Positions 1 through 7,410 of a stretch of DNA of 33,502 nt are shown in pieces. The stretch lies in assembly GCA_035380045.1 (NCBI GenBank), contig DAOSWM010000034.1, positions 1 through 33,502 of the forward strand, in the 5' to 3' direction. The stretch is from DAOSWM01 sp035380045 (GTDB lineage Bacteria; Bacteroidota; Bacteroidia; Bacteroidales; Tenuifilaceae). Below the pieces are notes generated by a model that saw only the letters and a list, made by a program, of their open reading frames with translations, was not told the DNA's origin and ran no database searches. Every line of letters starts with the position of its first letter. The first letter of the stretch is position 1. The position numbers and the translations under genes were made by a program.

Positions 1-306
1 TTCGAACGAAGTGAGGAATCAATTTTTTGATACAGCTTTACATGACATAATTTAAAACAAAATTTAATCAGTTTCTAAGATTGCCCAAGGGAGAAAGGGA
101 AAGGGAAACATCATTTTATATAATGGGTTTTTCGTTCCTACTGCTAACGAAACAATCCTTGATATTAAAAATGAAGGAGAATAGAACAACAACTTTTTTG
201 CTTCTTGAAAGCAATTAATGTTTTGCAACCTCATTTTTTTCAGCTAGTTTTACATATCAAAATTTTGTTTTACTCTTGCGAAATATCGCAGCTTTAACTT
301 GTTTTT
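1..306. other. Non-coding leader region, repeat remnant at the window edge
   Basis: No convincing gene lies in these 306 bases. The first 20 bases (TTCGAACGAAGTGAGGAATC) resemble one arm of a short dispersed intergenic repeat that I know from many Bacteroidota genomes; the rest of that element would lie outside the window. The remainder is AT-rich and presumably holds the promoter of the sensor kinase gene, but I could not find a clean TTTG/TANNTTTG pair. Confidence 0.4.
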
Positions 307-2232
307 GTGAATACTTTACTCAAGCATCTCTGTCTTTTAGTACTAATTCTCTTCCCTTTTCAAAGTTTAGAGGCAAGTCAAAATACAAAAAATGAAAATT
401 TGGCGGATAGCATTCGCCACGAGCTTAGCAAATCAAATATTGATACTGCTTCGTTTAACCAACTTCTTTTCTCGATTCGAAAAAACCGAAAACAACTTAA
501 CGAACAGTACAAGCCTCTTCTAATCTATTACATAGAACAAACTAAAAAACAGGAGTATAAGCAGGGACAAATGCAAGCATTGGACAGGCTTGGACTGCAG
601 GAGCGTTACGAAGAGAATTACGAAAAGGCCATTGAATACCACCAGCAATCAATGGAGCTTGCCACTGAGCTGAAGGACAGCATGCAGCTAACCTATAACT
701 TCAACAACATTGCTCAGGCTTACCGTAAGCGCGATTTAAATGCGTTAGCTATTAGGTATTTTCACAAGGCGCTAAGAATTCAAGAGCAGATAGGCGACAC
801 CAGAGGGACATACTTTACACAAAACACGTTGGGCGCAACCTACCTGGCTCAGGAAGATTACGATAAAGCGAAGTACTACCTGCTTCTATCGCTTAATCAA
901 GCCATTAAACACAACGACAAGCGAACAATTTCATACAACTACGGCTCGCTGGGTGAAGTTTACCTGGAACTGAACCAGGTTGACTCCGCTCTACACTATT
1001 TTGAACTGGGAAAAACGATAAAGAACGAATTAAATCTGGACAAAGGCCTTGCGGTTTCCGACCACCTAATAGGACAGGCGCTTTATGCAAAGAAGGATTT
1101 TAGTAACGCAGAAAAATCGTTCAGGCAAGCATTACAAATGCATATAAAATATAAGAACGAACGTTACCAAGCGCTGTGCCTTGCCTACCTAGGAAAAATT
1201 GAGCTTGCTTTGGGCAACCTCGATAGCGCTGAAGAATACCTAAAAAAAGCAAAAACAATTGCCCATAAAAAGCACTCAATTGAAAACCTTGTAACAATAG
1301 AGGATGCCTTATTTCAACTTTACAAGCAAAAAGGAATGCATGGCAAAGCATACAACGCGCTAAACAGCTACCATGCATACCGTGATAGTATACTGCAAGT
1401 TAAAGCACAACGAAACATTCAATCGTTGGATGTTGAATACCAAACACAACAGCGTGAGCAAGAAATTGAAATGCTATCAAAGGATAATTTTATTAAGAAT
1501 CAGCGCATAAGGCTAGGTTTAGTTCTTTTAGTTTTGCTCTCATTTACTTTGTTTTTAGGTGTAGCACTGTATTTACAACGTCGCAGAAACTCCAAAATGG
1601 TTGAGGCCAATTTGCAGCATAAACTCTCACGCTCGCAAATGAATCCACATTTTGTATCCAATGCCATGTCGAGCATCCAAAGTTTTATGTACAAAAATAA
1701 TCCAGATGAAGCAGCCAAATATCTTGGGAAATTTGCGAACCTGAACCGTGCTGTACTTGAACATTCGCTTGTTGATAGCATTCCACTTGAAGAGGAGGTT
1801 GCCATGCTTTCAAGCTATCTCGAATTTGAGCAGCTAAGGTTTAACAATGCGTTTTTTTTCACAGTTAACATTGACGAGGAGCTGGATACCGAAATAATTT
1901 GTATACCACCGCTATTCATTCAACCTTTTGTTGAAAACGCTGTTAAACATGGTGTTAAAGATTTGAAAGGGAATGGCAGAATTGAGGTTTCCTTCACTGA
2001 TTGCAACGAGTTCCTAAAGGTTGAAGTAACCGACAATGGCTCGGGCTATGTGCCAAACAAAAACAGTGAACTGAACGAACACCATTCTAGGTCAACAGAA
2101 ATTGTAAATAAAAGGCTTGCTTTGCTACGAGCAAAATATAAAAATTTACCTAACATAACAATAACTGGAAGTGGCATAAATATTGAAGAAGGAACTTGCG
2201 TTACAATATACTTACCAATACTATCATGCTAA
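307..2232 (+). CDS. Periplasmic-TPR sensor histidine kinase (LytS/YehU-type His_kinase domain)
   Basis: Membrane sensor kinase, expected to phosphorylate the LytTR regulator encoded immediately downstream. Residues 1-24 form a signal peptide. Residues about 75-370 are tetratricopeptide repeats, probably periplasmic and ligand- or protein-sensing. A single membrane helix lies near residues 400-421. The cytoplasmic part is a His_kinase (PF06580-type) domain with the QMNPHF motif, its presumed phosphoacceptor being His448, followed by a GHKL ATPase region with the N-box Asn544 (FVENAVKHG) and the DNGSG G1 box. The start is GTG at 307, because no in-frame ATG gives an intact signal peptide. The 3' end overlaps the regulator's ATG by 7 bp (ATGCTAA), which implies translational coupling. 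Family assignment is secure; the stimulus is unknown. Confidence 0.93.
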   Translation: MNTLLKHLCLLVLILFPFQSLEASQNTKNENLADSIRHELSKSNIDTASFNQLLFSIRKNRKQLNEQYKPLLIYYIEQTKKQEYKQGQMQALDRLGLQERYEENYEKAIEYHQQSMELATELKDSMQLTYNFNNIAQAYRKRDLNALAIRYFHKALRIQEQIGDTRGTYFTQNTLGATYLAQEDYDKAKYYLLLSLNQAIKHNDKRTISYNYGSLGEVYLELNQVDSALHYFELGKTIKNELNLDKGLAVSDHLIGQALYAKKDFSNAEKSFRQALQMHIKYKNERYQALCLAYLGKIELALGNLDSAEEYLKKAKTIAHKKHSIENLVTIEDALFQLYKQKGMHGKAYNALNSYHAYRDSILQVKAQRNIQSLDVEYQTQQREQEIEMLSKDNFIKNQRIRLGLVLLVLLSFTLFLGVALYLQRRRNSKMVEANLQHKLSRSQMNPHFVSNAMSSIQSFMYKNNPDEAAKYLGKFANLNRAVLEHSLVDSIPLEEEVAMLSSYLEFEQLRFNNAFFFTVNIDEELDTEIICIPPLFIQPFVENAVKHGVKDLKGNGRIEVSFTDCNEFLKVEVTDNGSGYVPNKNSELNEHHSRSTEIVNKRLALLRAKYKNLPNITITGSGINIEEGTCVTIYLPILSC

Positions 2233-2987
2233 ACACAGAACATAGTATAAAAGCAGTAATAATCGACGATCAGGAGGATATTCGGGAAATTAACCGAAAT
2301 CTTCTAACCCAAAATTTCCCCGACATTGAAGTAGTTGGCGAAGCCGATGGTGTTGAAAGTGGAATTGAACTGCTCACGCAAACCCAACCAGACCTTGTGC
2401 TTCTCGATATTGAGATTAAGGGTGGGACCGGATTCAATATTCTTCAGAAAGTTCGGCCATACAACTTCATGGTAATTTTCATTACCGCCTTCAACGAATT
2501 TGCCATTAAGGCCATTAAGTTCAGCGCAATTGACTATATTCTCAAACCCATTAACGAAACCGAGTTCTGTGCTGCAATTGAAAACGCCATAACAACATAC
2601 GAGAGGAATAAGGTTGCCATGCAGGTTGAAAACTTGCTCAATATTGTTGAGGACAAAGGCAAAAACCGCAAAATTGTGCTTCGCACCATGGAGTCAATCT
2701 TCCTGGTTGATTTACACGATATTCTCTACTGCGAAAGCGATAATAGCTACACAACCTTTTTTCTGAACGATGGTAAGGAAATAATTGTATCGAAAGGAAT
2801 TAAGGAGTACGAGCAAATGCTTTCACCTTTCCGCTTTTTCCGCCCGCACCAACGCTATATTGTAAACTTAAACCATGTGGAGCGAATCGATAAAAACGAT
2901 GGCGGTTCAATTATTCTCAAAAGCAAGGCGTCAATACCAATTTCTCATCGCCGCAGGCAAGCATTAATGGATTTTTTAAAAGGGTAA
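2226..2987 (+). CDS. LytTR-family response regulator
   Basis: Two-domain transcription regulator of 253 aa. Residues about 8-125 form a receiver with the acidic pair Asp14/Asp15, phosphoacceptor Asp61 (LLDIE), a conserved Thr in FITAFNE, and the Lys of LKP. Residues about 150-252 form a LytTR DNA-binding domain, recognisable from the stretches DILYCESDNSYTTFF, FFRPHQRYIVNLNHV and ISHRRR. The frame is open from a TTG at 2196, but ATG 2226 gives a normal receiver N-terminus and the typical kinase/regulator overlap, so I use it. LytTR proteins bind pairs of direct repeats about two helical turns apart, and such pairs occur at 2986-3021, 6828-6863 and 9078-9113. The first starts at the end of this gene's own stop region. 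I infer, without proof, that this regulator uses them. Confidence 0.95.
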   Translation: MLNTEHSIKAVIIDDQEDIREINRNLLTQNFPDIEVVGEADGVESGIELLTQTQPDLVLLDIEIKGGTGFNILQKVRPYNFMVIFITAFNEFAIKAIKFSAIDYILKPINETEFCAAIENAITTYERNKVAMQVENLLNIVEDKGKNRKIVLRTMESIFLVDLHDILYCESDNSYTTFFLNDGKEIIVSKGIKEYEQMLSPFRFFRPHQRYIVNLNHVERIDKNDGGSIILKSKASIPISHRRRQALMDFLKG

Positions 2988-3021
2988 CACTTTCAAACGC
3001 AATCCATACGCTTTCAAATAC
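2986..3021 (+). promoter_or_regulatory. Putative LytTR operator, site A (21-bp direct repeats)
   Basis: Two direct repeats, AACACTTTCAAACGC and TACGCTTTCAAATAC, have TTTCAAA cores at 2991-2997 and 3012-3018, exactly 21 bp apart. A -7-like box TTCTTTTG (3049-3056; 7 of 8 match to TANNTTTG) begins about 30 bp after the second repeat, and the lipoprotein ATG follows at 3090. Spacing and orientation suit activation by a LytTR regulator. The same motif recurs at sites B and C. Confidence 0.55.
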
Positions 3022-3089
3022 TCAGGGTTAGATACTAACTGTTTTCATTTCTTTTGTAGGAAATATATTCACAAACAAATAAACCTACA

Positions 3090-4841
3090 ATGAATATGAA
3101 ACTTAAAGCATTCTACGCCGCAATTGCAATTGCAACTATTTTAGGAGTAACTAGCTGCGATCCGTTTGATAATGGAGGTGTTACAATTGAAATAACTGAA
3201 AACATCTCAGAATCGGTTACTTGGGAAACTGGAAACACCTACATAATTGATGGAACAATTCGAATTAGTAGCAACGTTACCATTGAACCGGGTACACGAA
3301 TTGAGTTCAAGGAGGGTGCTGCCCTCGAATTTGCCTACTGGGACGATGAGTATGTTACCGTAACAGCAATTGGAACCGAAGAAAAGCCAATAATCTTCAC
3401 ATCGGCAAGTTCTTCCCCCGAAGCTGGTGACTACGATGGGCTTAACTTCTACTCAGGCGCAAATAACTGCGTTTTTGAGCATTGTACTTTCGAGTACGGA
3501 GGGAAAGATGAATACTACGGAACCATTCACATTGAGGAAACGAACGTTAAATTCACAAACTGCCAATTCCGATTCCTAAAAAACACGGCTATTGTTCTTG
3601 AACAGGAAGGTTCGTTCACTCAATTCACTGAAAATACCTTCAGCAACATTGATAAACATGCCATTAGCATTAGGGCGAACTACGCACACACCATTGGTGA
3701 AAATAACGATTTTGGCGTTTCAGCAAACTACGGAATTCTAATTTCGAATGATGAGCATATGGACGTAGCAGGCAGCTACACCTGGCTTGCCCATAACGCC
3801 CCATACATAATTGAAGGCAACCTGCGAATTGGAGCCGAGGGCTCAGGCGTTAACCTAACCATTGCACCCGGTTCAATACTAAAATTTGCAATGGATAAAA
3901 CGATAGAGCTGGCATACTGGGACGACGATTACGCCAAGCTAATTGCCAAAGGAACAGCCGAGGAGCCCATTCTTTTCACCTCAAACAGCACCGCTCCTGC
4001 CCCGGGCGATTACAACGGAATTTACTTCTACTCCGGAGCACGAAACTGCGAGTTTGAATACGCTACTTTTGAGTACGGCGGACACGACGAGTACGAGGGT
4101 GCCATAACCATTGAAGAAACTAGCGTAAAATTCGAGAACTGCACGTTCAGCAACATTAAGAACACCGCTATTAAGCTTAAAAAAGATGGAAAATTCTCGC
4201 AGTTCACAGGTAATACTTTTACCAATATTGAAAAGTACCCAATTGATATTCGTGCAAATAATGTTCATACAATTGGTGCTAGTAATGCATTCAATTTTTC
4301 GGGCAATTATGGCATACTTGTGAATAACGACGAGCATTTAAACGCTGAAGGCGTTTACACATGGCTAAATCACGATGCACCCTATATTATTGAAGGCAGC
4401 CTTCGTATTGGCTCAGAAGGTAGCGGAGTTAACCTTACCATTGAACCTGGAACCACGCTCAGATTTATGACTGACGCTGGCTTTGAGGTTTCGTATTGGG
4501 ACGATAACTACGCCAAAGTAATCGCAGAAGGAACTGCTGAAGAACCCATTATTTTTACATCAAACAACCCATCGCCAAACAAAGGCGATTGGAGTGGGCT
4601 ATACTTCTATAGTGGTGTAACAGGCTGCTCCTTTAAGCACTGTGAAATTCTATACGCCGGCTCAAACACCTACCTGGGAGCCTTCATGCTCGAGGATAGC
4701 GGAGACAATACCATTACATTAGCAAACTCACGTATTGCTTACTCGAATAGCCATGCAATTACTGTTGATTCCGATTCATCGGTTGACTACAGCACGGTTA
4801 CTTTCGATAACAATAACGGCGAAAATTATCATGAACGCTAA
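3090..4841 (+). CDS. Surface lipoprotein with three tandem beta-helix units
   Basis: Predicted lipoprotein of 583 aa. The lipobox LGVTSC puts the lipidated Cys at residue 23. The mature part consists of right-handed parallel beta-helix-like sequence arranged as three tandem units of 193 residues. The YWDD motif of each unit is at residues 83, 276 and 469, an exact 193-residue period, and each unit repeats YII(D/E)G, TIEPG-like, (P)I(I/L)FTS, YSG and FEYGG-like stretches. The third unit is shortened at its C-terminus. No T9SS sorting domain follows, so anchoring is by lipid. No catalytic motif is evident; a polysaccharide-binding, adhesive or structural role is possible but not shown. It lies downstream of the LytTR regulator and a putative operator and ends in its own terminator at 4852. 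An alternative start is Met3. Confidence 0.85.
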   Translation: MNMKLKAFYAAIAIATILGVTSCDPFDNGGVTIEITENISESVTWETGNTYIIDGTIRISSNVTIEPGTRIEFKEGAALEFAYWDDEYVTVTAIGTEEKPIIFTSASSSPEAGDYDGLNFYSGANNCVFEHCTFEYGGKDEYYGTIHIEETNVKFTNCQFRFLKNTAIVLEQEGSFTQFTENTFSNIDKHAISIRANYAHTIGENNDFGVSANYGILISNDEHMDVAGSYTWLAHNAPYIIEGNLRIGAEGSGVNLTIAPGSILKFAMDKTIELAYWDDDYAKLIAKGTAEEPILFTSNSTAPAPGDYNGIYFYSGARNCEFEYATFEYGGHDEYEGAITIEETSVKFENCTFSNIKNTAIKLKKDGKFSQFTGNTFTNIEKYPIDIRANNVHTIGASNAFNFSGNYGILVNNDEHLNAEGVYTWLNHDAPYIIEGSLRIGSEGSGVNLTIEPGTTLRFMTDAGFEVSYWDDNYAKVIAEGTAEEPIIFTSNNPSPNKGDWSGLYFYSGVTGCSFKHCEILYAGSNTYLGAFMLEDSGDNTITLANSRIAYSNSHAITVDSDSSVDYSTVTFDNNNGENYHER

Positions 4842-4851
4842 TTTTCTTGAG

Positions 4852-4890
4852 AGTTGGTGTAGAAAACCTGAAATTCTACACCAACTTTTT
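4852..4890 (+). terminator. Rho-independent terminator after the beta-helix lipoprotein
   Basis: A perfect 13-bp stem (AGTTGGTGTAGAA at 4852-4864 with its complement at 4874-4886) encloses a 9-nt loop and is followed by a T run. It isolates the lipoprotein gene from lemA. Confidence 0.9.
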
Positions 4891-5012
4891 TATTTCCACA
4901 AAGCACATATGCCTATAAATCAATATATTTATAAAAGGAAAAGATAATAAAACAATAGGTATTCTCAATTATTTTATTATCTTTAGAAATTGAATTTTAA
5001 AACAAAACGCCC

Positions 5013-5576
5013 ATGAGCACAACAATTATTATCATTGTAGCAGCAGTTCTTCTCCTGCTTATCATTATTGGCATGTACAACAGCCTTATTCGCAAGCGCA
5101 ACGAGGTTGATAACGCCTTTGGCGGAATGGATGTGCAGCTAAAAAAACGCTACGACCTAATCCCCAACCTTGTGGCAACCGTACAGCAGTACGCCAGTCA
5201 CGAAAAGGAGCTGCTCGAAAAGGTTACACAGCTGCGAGCTAAAGTAACCGACAAGCAGATGACAGCCGACGAGAAAGTAGAACTCGACAATCAGATTTCC
5301 GGCGCAATGCACGGTATAATGGTTGCGGTGGAGAATTACCCCGACCTCAAAGCCAGCGAAAACTTTATGAATTTGCAGCGTACACTCAACGAAGTTGAAT
5401 CGCAAATTTCGGCTGCTCGCCGAACCTATAATGCTGTAATTACCGACTACAACAATGCCATTCAGGTATTTCCAAAGAGCATTATTGCCAGCATGATGGG
5501 AATGAAGCGCAAGGAGGTATTCGTAATTCCAGAAACCGAAAGGCAAAACGTGAACGTAAAGAACCTATTCAACTAG
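5013..5576 (+). CDS. lemA: LemA family protein
   Basis: LemA-type membrane protein of 187 aa, normal family length. Residues about 3-22 form one hydrophobic helix (TTIIIIVAAVLLLLIIIGMY). A short basic stretch follows, then the characteristic region around RKRNEVDNAFGGMDVQLKKR and DLIPNLV, and then a long helical coiled domain. The C-terminal stretch contains the family's YNNAIQVFPKSIIA-like segment. LemA proteins occur widely in envelope-associated operons; their biochemical role is not settled. Here the gene has its own terminator (5601-5636) and lies next to a DUF3137 gene, a pairing I know from other bacteria. A TATCTTTA sequence about 35 bp upstream may be its -7 box (weak). Confidence 0.93.
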   Translation: MSTTIIIIVAAVLLLLIIIGMYNSLIRKRNEVDNAFGGMDVQLKKRYDLIPNLVATVQQYASHEKELLEKVTQLRAKVTDKQMTADEKVELDNQISGAMHGIMVAVENYPDLKASENFMNLQRTLNEVESQISAARRTYNAVITDYNNAIQVFPKSIIASMMGMKRKEVFVIPETERQNVNVKNLFN

Positions 5577-5600
5577 AAAGGTTTCAAAAAACACAACCCC

Positions 5601-5636
5601 CTAATGCTACGCAAACAGTCGTAGCATTAGTTTTTG
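5601..5636 (+). terminator. Terminator after lemA
   Basis: An 11-bp perfect stem (CTAATGCTACG at 5601-5611, complement at 5620-5630) with an 8-nt loop is followed by TTTTTG. Confidence 0.88.
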
Positions 5637-5668
5637 TAAGGCAGTTAGAACCCTAAAAAAACATTATT

Positions 5669-6646
5669 ATGATAGAACGAAGCCAACTCGAGAACCTTTA
5701 CAACACCCAGCTAAAAAGCAAGCTACATGGTTTGGAAGGTTTACGAAAAAAAGTAAAAAGAGGACAAATATTTGGTGTGTCGTTGCTTATTCTAGCATTT
5801 ATACTTTTTGGCAGGGTAAGCGTTGCTCTCGAAAATCACAGCGAAGCACTTCCCTTTTTAGCAGTTTCGCCAGTTGCAATATTTGGAGTAATTGTGTTGG
5901 TTAGAACGTACAAAAAGAGGATGAGTTACCGCGAAAAATTTAAAAACGAAGTGGTTCGCGAAATAGTGAATGTTATCGACCCCGATTGGAAATACGAGCC
6001 TAACCAATGCATTTCAAACTCTGAGTATCGAAGCAGCGACCTTTTCCGACAATCGGTTGACAGGTACAGGGGCGATGACTTAATTTGTGGGAAAATTGAT
6101 AAGACCGACTTCAGATGCTCCGAGCTACATACAGAGTATAAAACGGTAACCACCGACAAAGATGGCCGACGCAAGGAAACGTGGCACACAATTTTCAAGG
6201 GGCTTTTCTTCCATGCCGATTTCAACAAGGAAATTAAGGGAAAAACATACATTGAACCCGACACAGCCGAACGGCTTTTCGGAAAGTTCGGTCAAAAACT
6301 TCAGACTAGCTCTAAAGGAAAACTGGTTAAATTGGAGAACCCCGAGTTTGAAAAGATTTTTGCCGTTTTTGGTACCGACCAAACCGAAGCACGCTACATA
6401 CTCACTCCTACCATAATGGAAGCCCTGGTTAACATTTATAAAATGTACAAACGCAGGATGCACATTTCGTTCATTGGCTCAAGAGTTTACATTGCCATGA
6501 GTTTTACCAAGAATTTATTCGAACCAAAAATTTTCTCATCGGGCGTAAATTTTAAGGAAATTGAGTTTATGTACAACCTGTTTATGGTGAACCAAACCAT
6601 TATTCAGGAGCTAAACCTCAATACCAGAATTTGGACGAAGGAGTAG
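5669..6646 (+). CDS. DUF3137-family membrane protein (copy 1)
   Basis: Membrane protein of 325 aa with a short cytoplasmic helical N-terminus, two hydrophobic segments at residues about 32-50 and 58-78, and a large soluble C-terminal domain. It matches the family I know as DUF3137. Recognisable stretches are GKIDKTDFRCSELHTEY, GLFFHADFNKEIKGKTYI, ENPEFEKIFAVF and EARYILTP. Function is unknown; family members are often encoded beside LemA, as here. It is paralogous to the protein at 7411-8556, sharing the same domain order and the identical C-terminal NTRIWTKE. The terminator after lemA suggests it has its own promoter, which I could not identify. Confidence 0.85.
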   Translation: MIERSQLENLYNTQLKSKLHGLEGLRKKVKRGQIFGVSLLILAFILFGRVSVALENHSEALPFLAVSPVAIFGVIVLVRTYKKRMSYREKFKNEVVREIVNVIDPDWKYEPNQCISNSEYRSSDLFRQSVDRYRGDDLICGKIDKTDFRCSELHTEYKTVTTDKDGRRKETWHTIFKGLFFHADFNKEIKGKTYIEPDTAERLFGKFGQKLQTSSKGKLVKLENPEFEKIFAVFGTDQTEARYILTPTIMEALVNIYKMYKRRMHISFIGSRVYIAMSFTKNLFEPKIFSSGVNFKEIEFMYNLFMVNQTIIQELNLNTRIWTKE

Positions 6647-6678
6647 ATTGGTTGATTAATCGATAAGATGGAACGCTG

Positions 6679-6709
6679 ACCTGCCTGTCGTCAGACAGGG
6701 CAGACAGGT
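6679..6709. repeat. Short palindromic CCTGCC...GGCAGACAGG element (copy 1)
   Basis: Imperfect palindrome bounded by ACCTGCCTGTC and GGGCAGACAGGT, with a perfect inner hairpin CCTGTC-GTCA-GACAGG (6684-6699). A related element lies at 18623-18646. The flanks (GAACGCTGA / TTCAACGGA) look like another dispersed repeat interrupted by this one. Confidence 0.6.
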
Positions 6710-6827
6710 TCAACGGAACAGTCTGATTTACGCAGATTTTATAAGATAATTTAAACATTGAGTTTCGAAATCTTCGATGACCAGCGGGCAGGGAGTTCGG
6801 AACTCTTTCAATAAAAAAACTCTCCTC

Positions 6828-6863
6828 AACGCTTTCAAATAAAAATGAATCGTTCTCAAATTA
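6828..6863 (+). promoter_or_regulatory. Putative LytTR operator, site B (21-bp direct repeats)
   Basis: First repeat AACGCTTTCAAATAA has its core at 6833-6839. The second, weaker repeat ATCGTTCTCAAATTA has its core at 6854-6860. The offset is exactly 21 bp. A -7-like TACCTTTA (6890-6897) begins 29 bp after the second repeat, 31 bp before the ATG at 6921. The first repeat shares a 13-base exact match, ACGCTTTCAAATA, with site A. Confidence 0.5.
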
Positions 6864-6920
6864 TTCGTCTCTAAAAATTGTGGGCTAATTACCTTTACAT
6901 CAAACTTAGCACCCAAAAAC

Positions 6921-7379
6921 ATGACAAATAAACTAAAAATTGCAATTATCGTTTTAGGCTTTATTGCAGGAGTCGGGTATATTGTTTGGCAAGGCCAATA
7001 CATTTCCTTTTCGAATGGTGGTGGATCATCGCCCGAAAAAGCATCGACCTTAAAATTTGAAAGAAAAATTAAAGGCACCATAAGAGATGGTAATTCCCCA
7101 CACTGGTTTAAGGTTGAAGTGCCGCAAGGCAAAACTCTTTACATAAGCGGTTTTGAAATTGAGGATGGCTTTTTAAAAGTTGATGGCCGAGTATACAACC
7201 TTGATGCCCAAATTATTTTAAAAAGTGCTGATGCCAATTTTCAGGAACTACAGTTTACAAACATTACCGAGGAAACTGAGTTTTTTCTTTGGTTAGGGGT
7301 ACCTGAAGGCAAAACCCAAAAAAAGTATATCCTGTTTGCTAATATTGTTGATGAGCCAGCTGTAAGGCCAACAAACTAA
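6921..7379 (+). CDS. Small membrane-anchored extracytoplasmic protein, possibly PPC-like fold
   Basis: Protein of 152 aa that I do not recognise as a named family. Residues about 5-23 form a hydrophobic anchor or uncleaved signal (KIAIIVLGFIAGVGYIVW). After a Gly/Ser linker, the rest is beta-rich. The order of its elements, FERKIKGTIRDG, HWFKVEVPQGKTLYI and a late FFLWLGVPEG, recalls the bacterial pre-peptidase C-terminal (PPC) fold; this is inference from pattern only. It is the first gene of a probable three-gene unit with the second DUF3137 protein (31 bp gap) and the MORN lipoprotein (40 bp gap). The unit is preceded by putative LytTR site B and ends at the terminator at 9109. Confidence 0.75.
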   Translation: MTNKLKIAIIVLGFIAGVGYIVWQGQYISFSNGGGSSPEKASTLKFERKIKGTIRDGNSPHWFKVEVPQGKTLYISGFEIEDGFLKVDGRVYNLDAQIILKSADANFQELQFTNITEETEFFLWLGVPEGKTQKKYILFANIVDEPAVRPTN

Positions 7380-7410
7380 TCCTATCAACCCTACTCAACT
7401 TATCAAGATT

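Noticed and set aside
2196..2225. Upstream TTG start for the LytTR regulator
   Set aside because: It would add ten residues read from inside the kinase gene; ATG 2226 gives a normal receiver N-terminus and the usual short overlap.
3981..4337. Antisense open frame within the beta-helix lipoprotein gene
   Set aside because: It is a by-product of the repeated coding sequence on the + strand, with no homology or promoter of its own.
3330..4550. Direct repeats considered as a CRISPR-like or satellite array
   Set aside because: The repeats are 579 bp long, diverged and in frame; they are protein domains.
5582..5588. Single TTTCAAA after lemA as a further LytTR site
   Set aside because: There is no second copy 21 bp away; the same holds for the one at 10786-10792.
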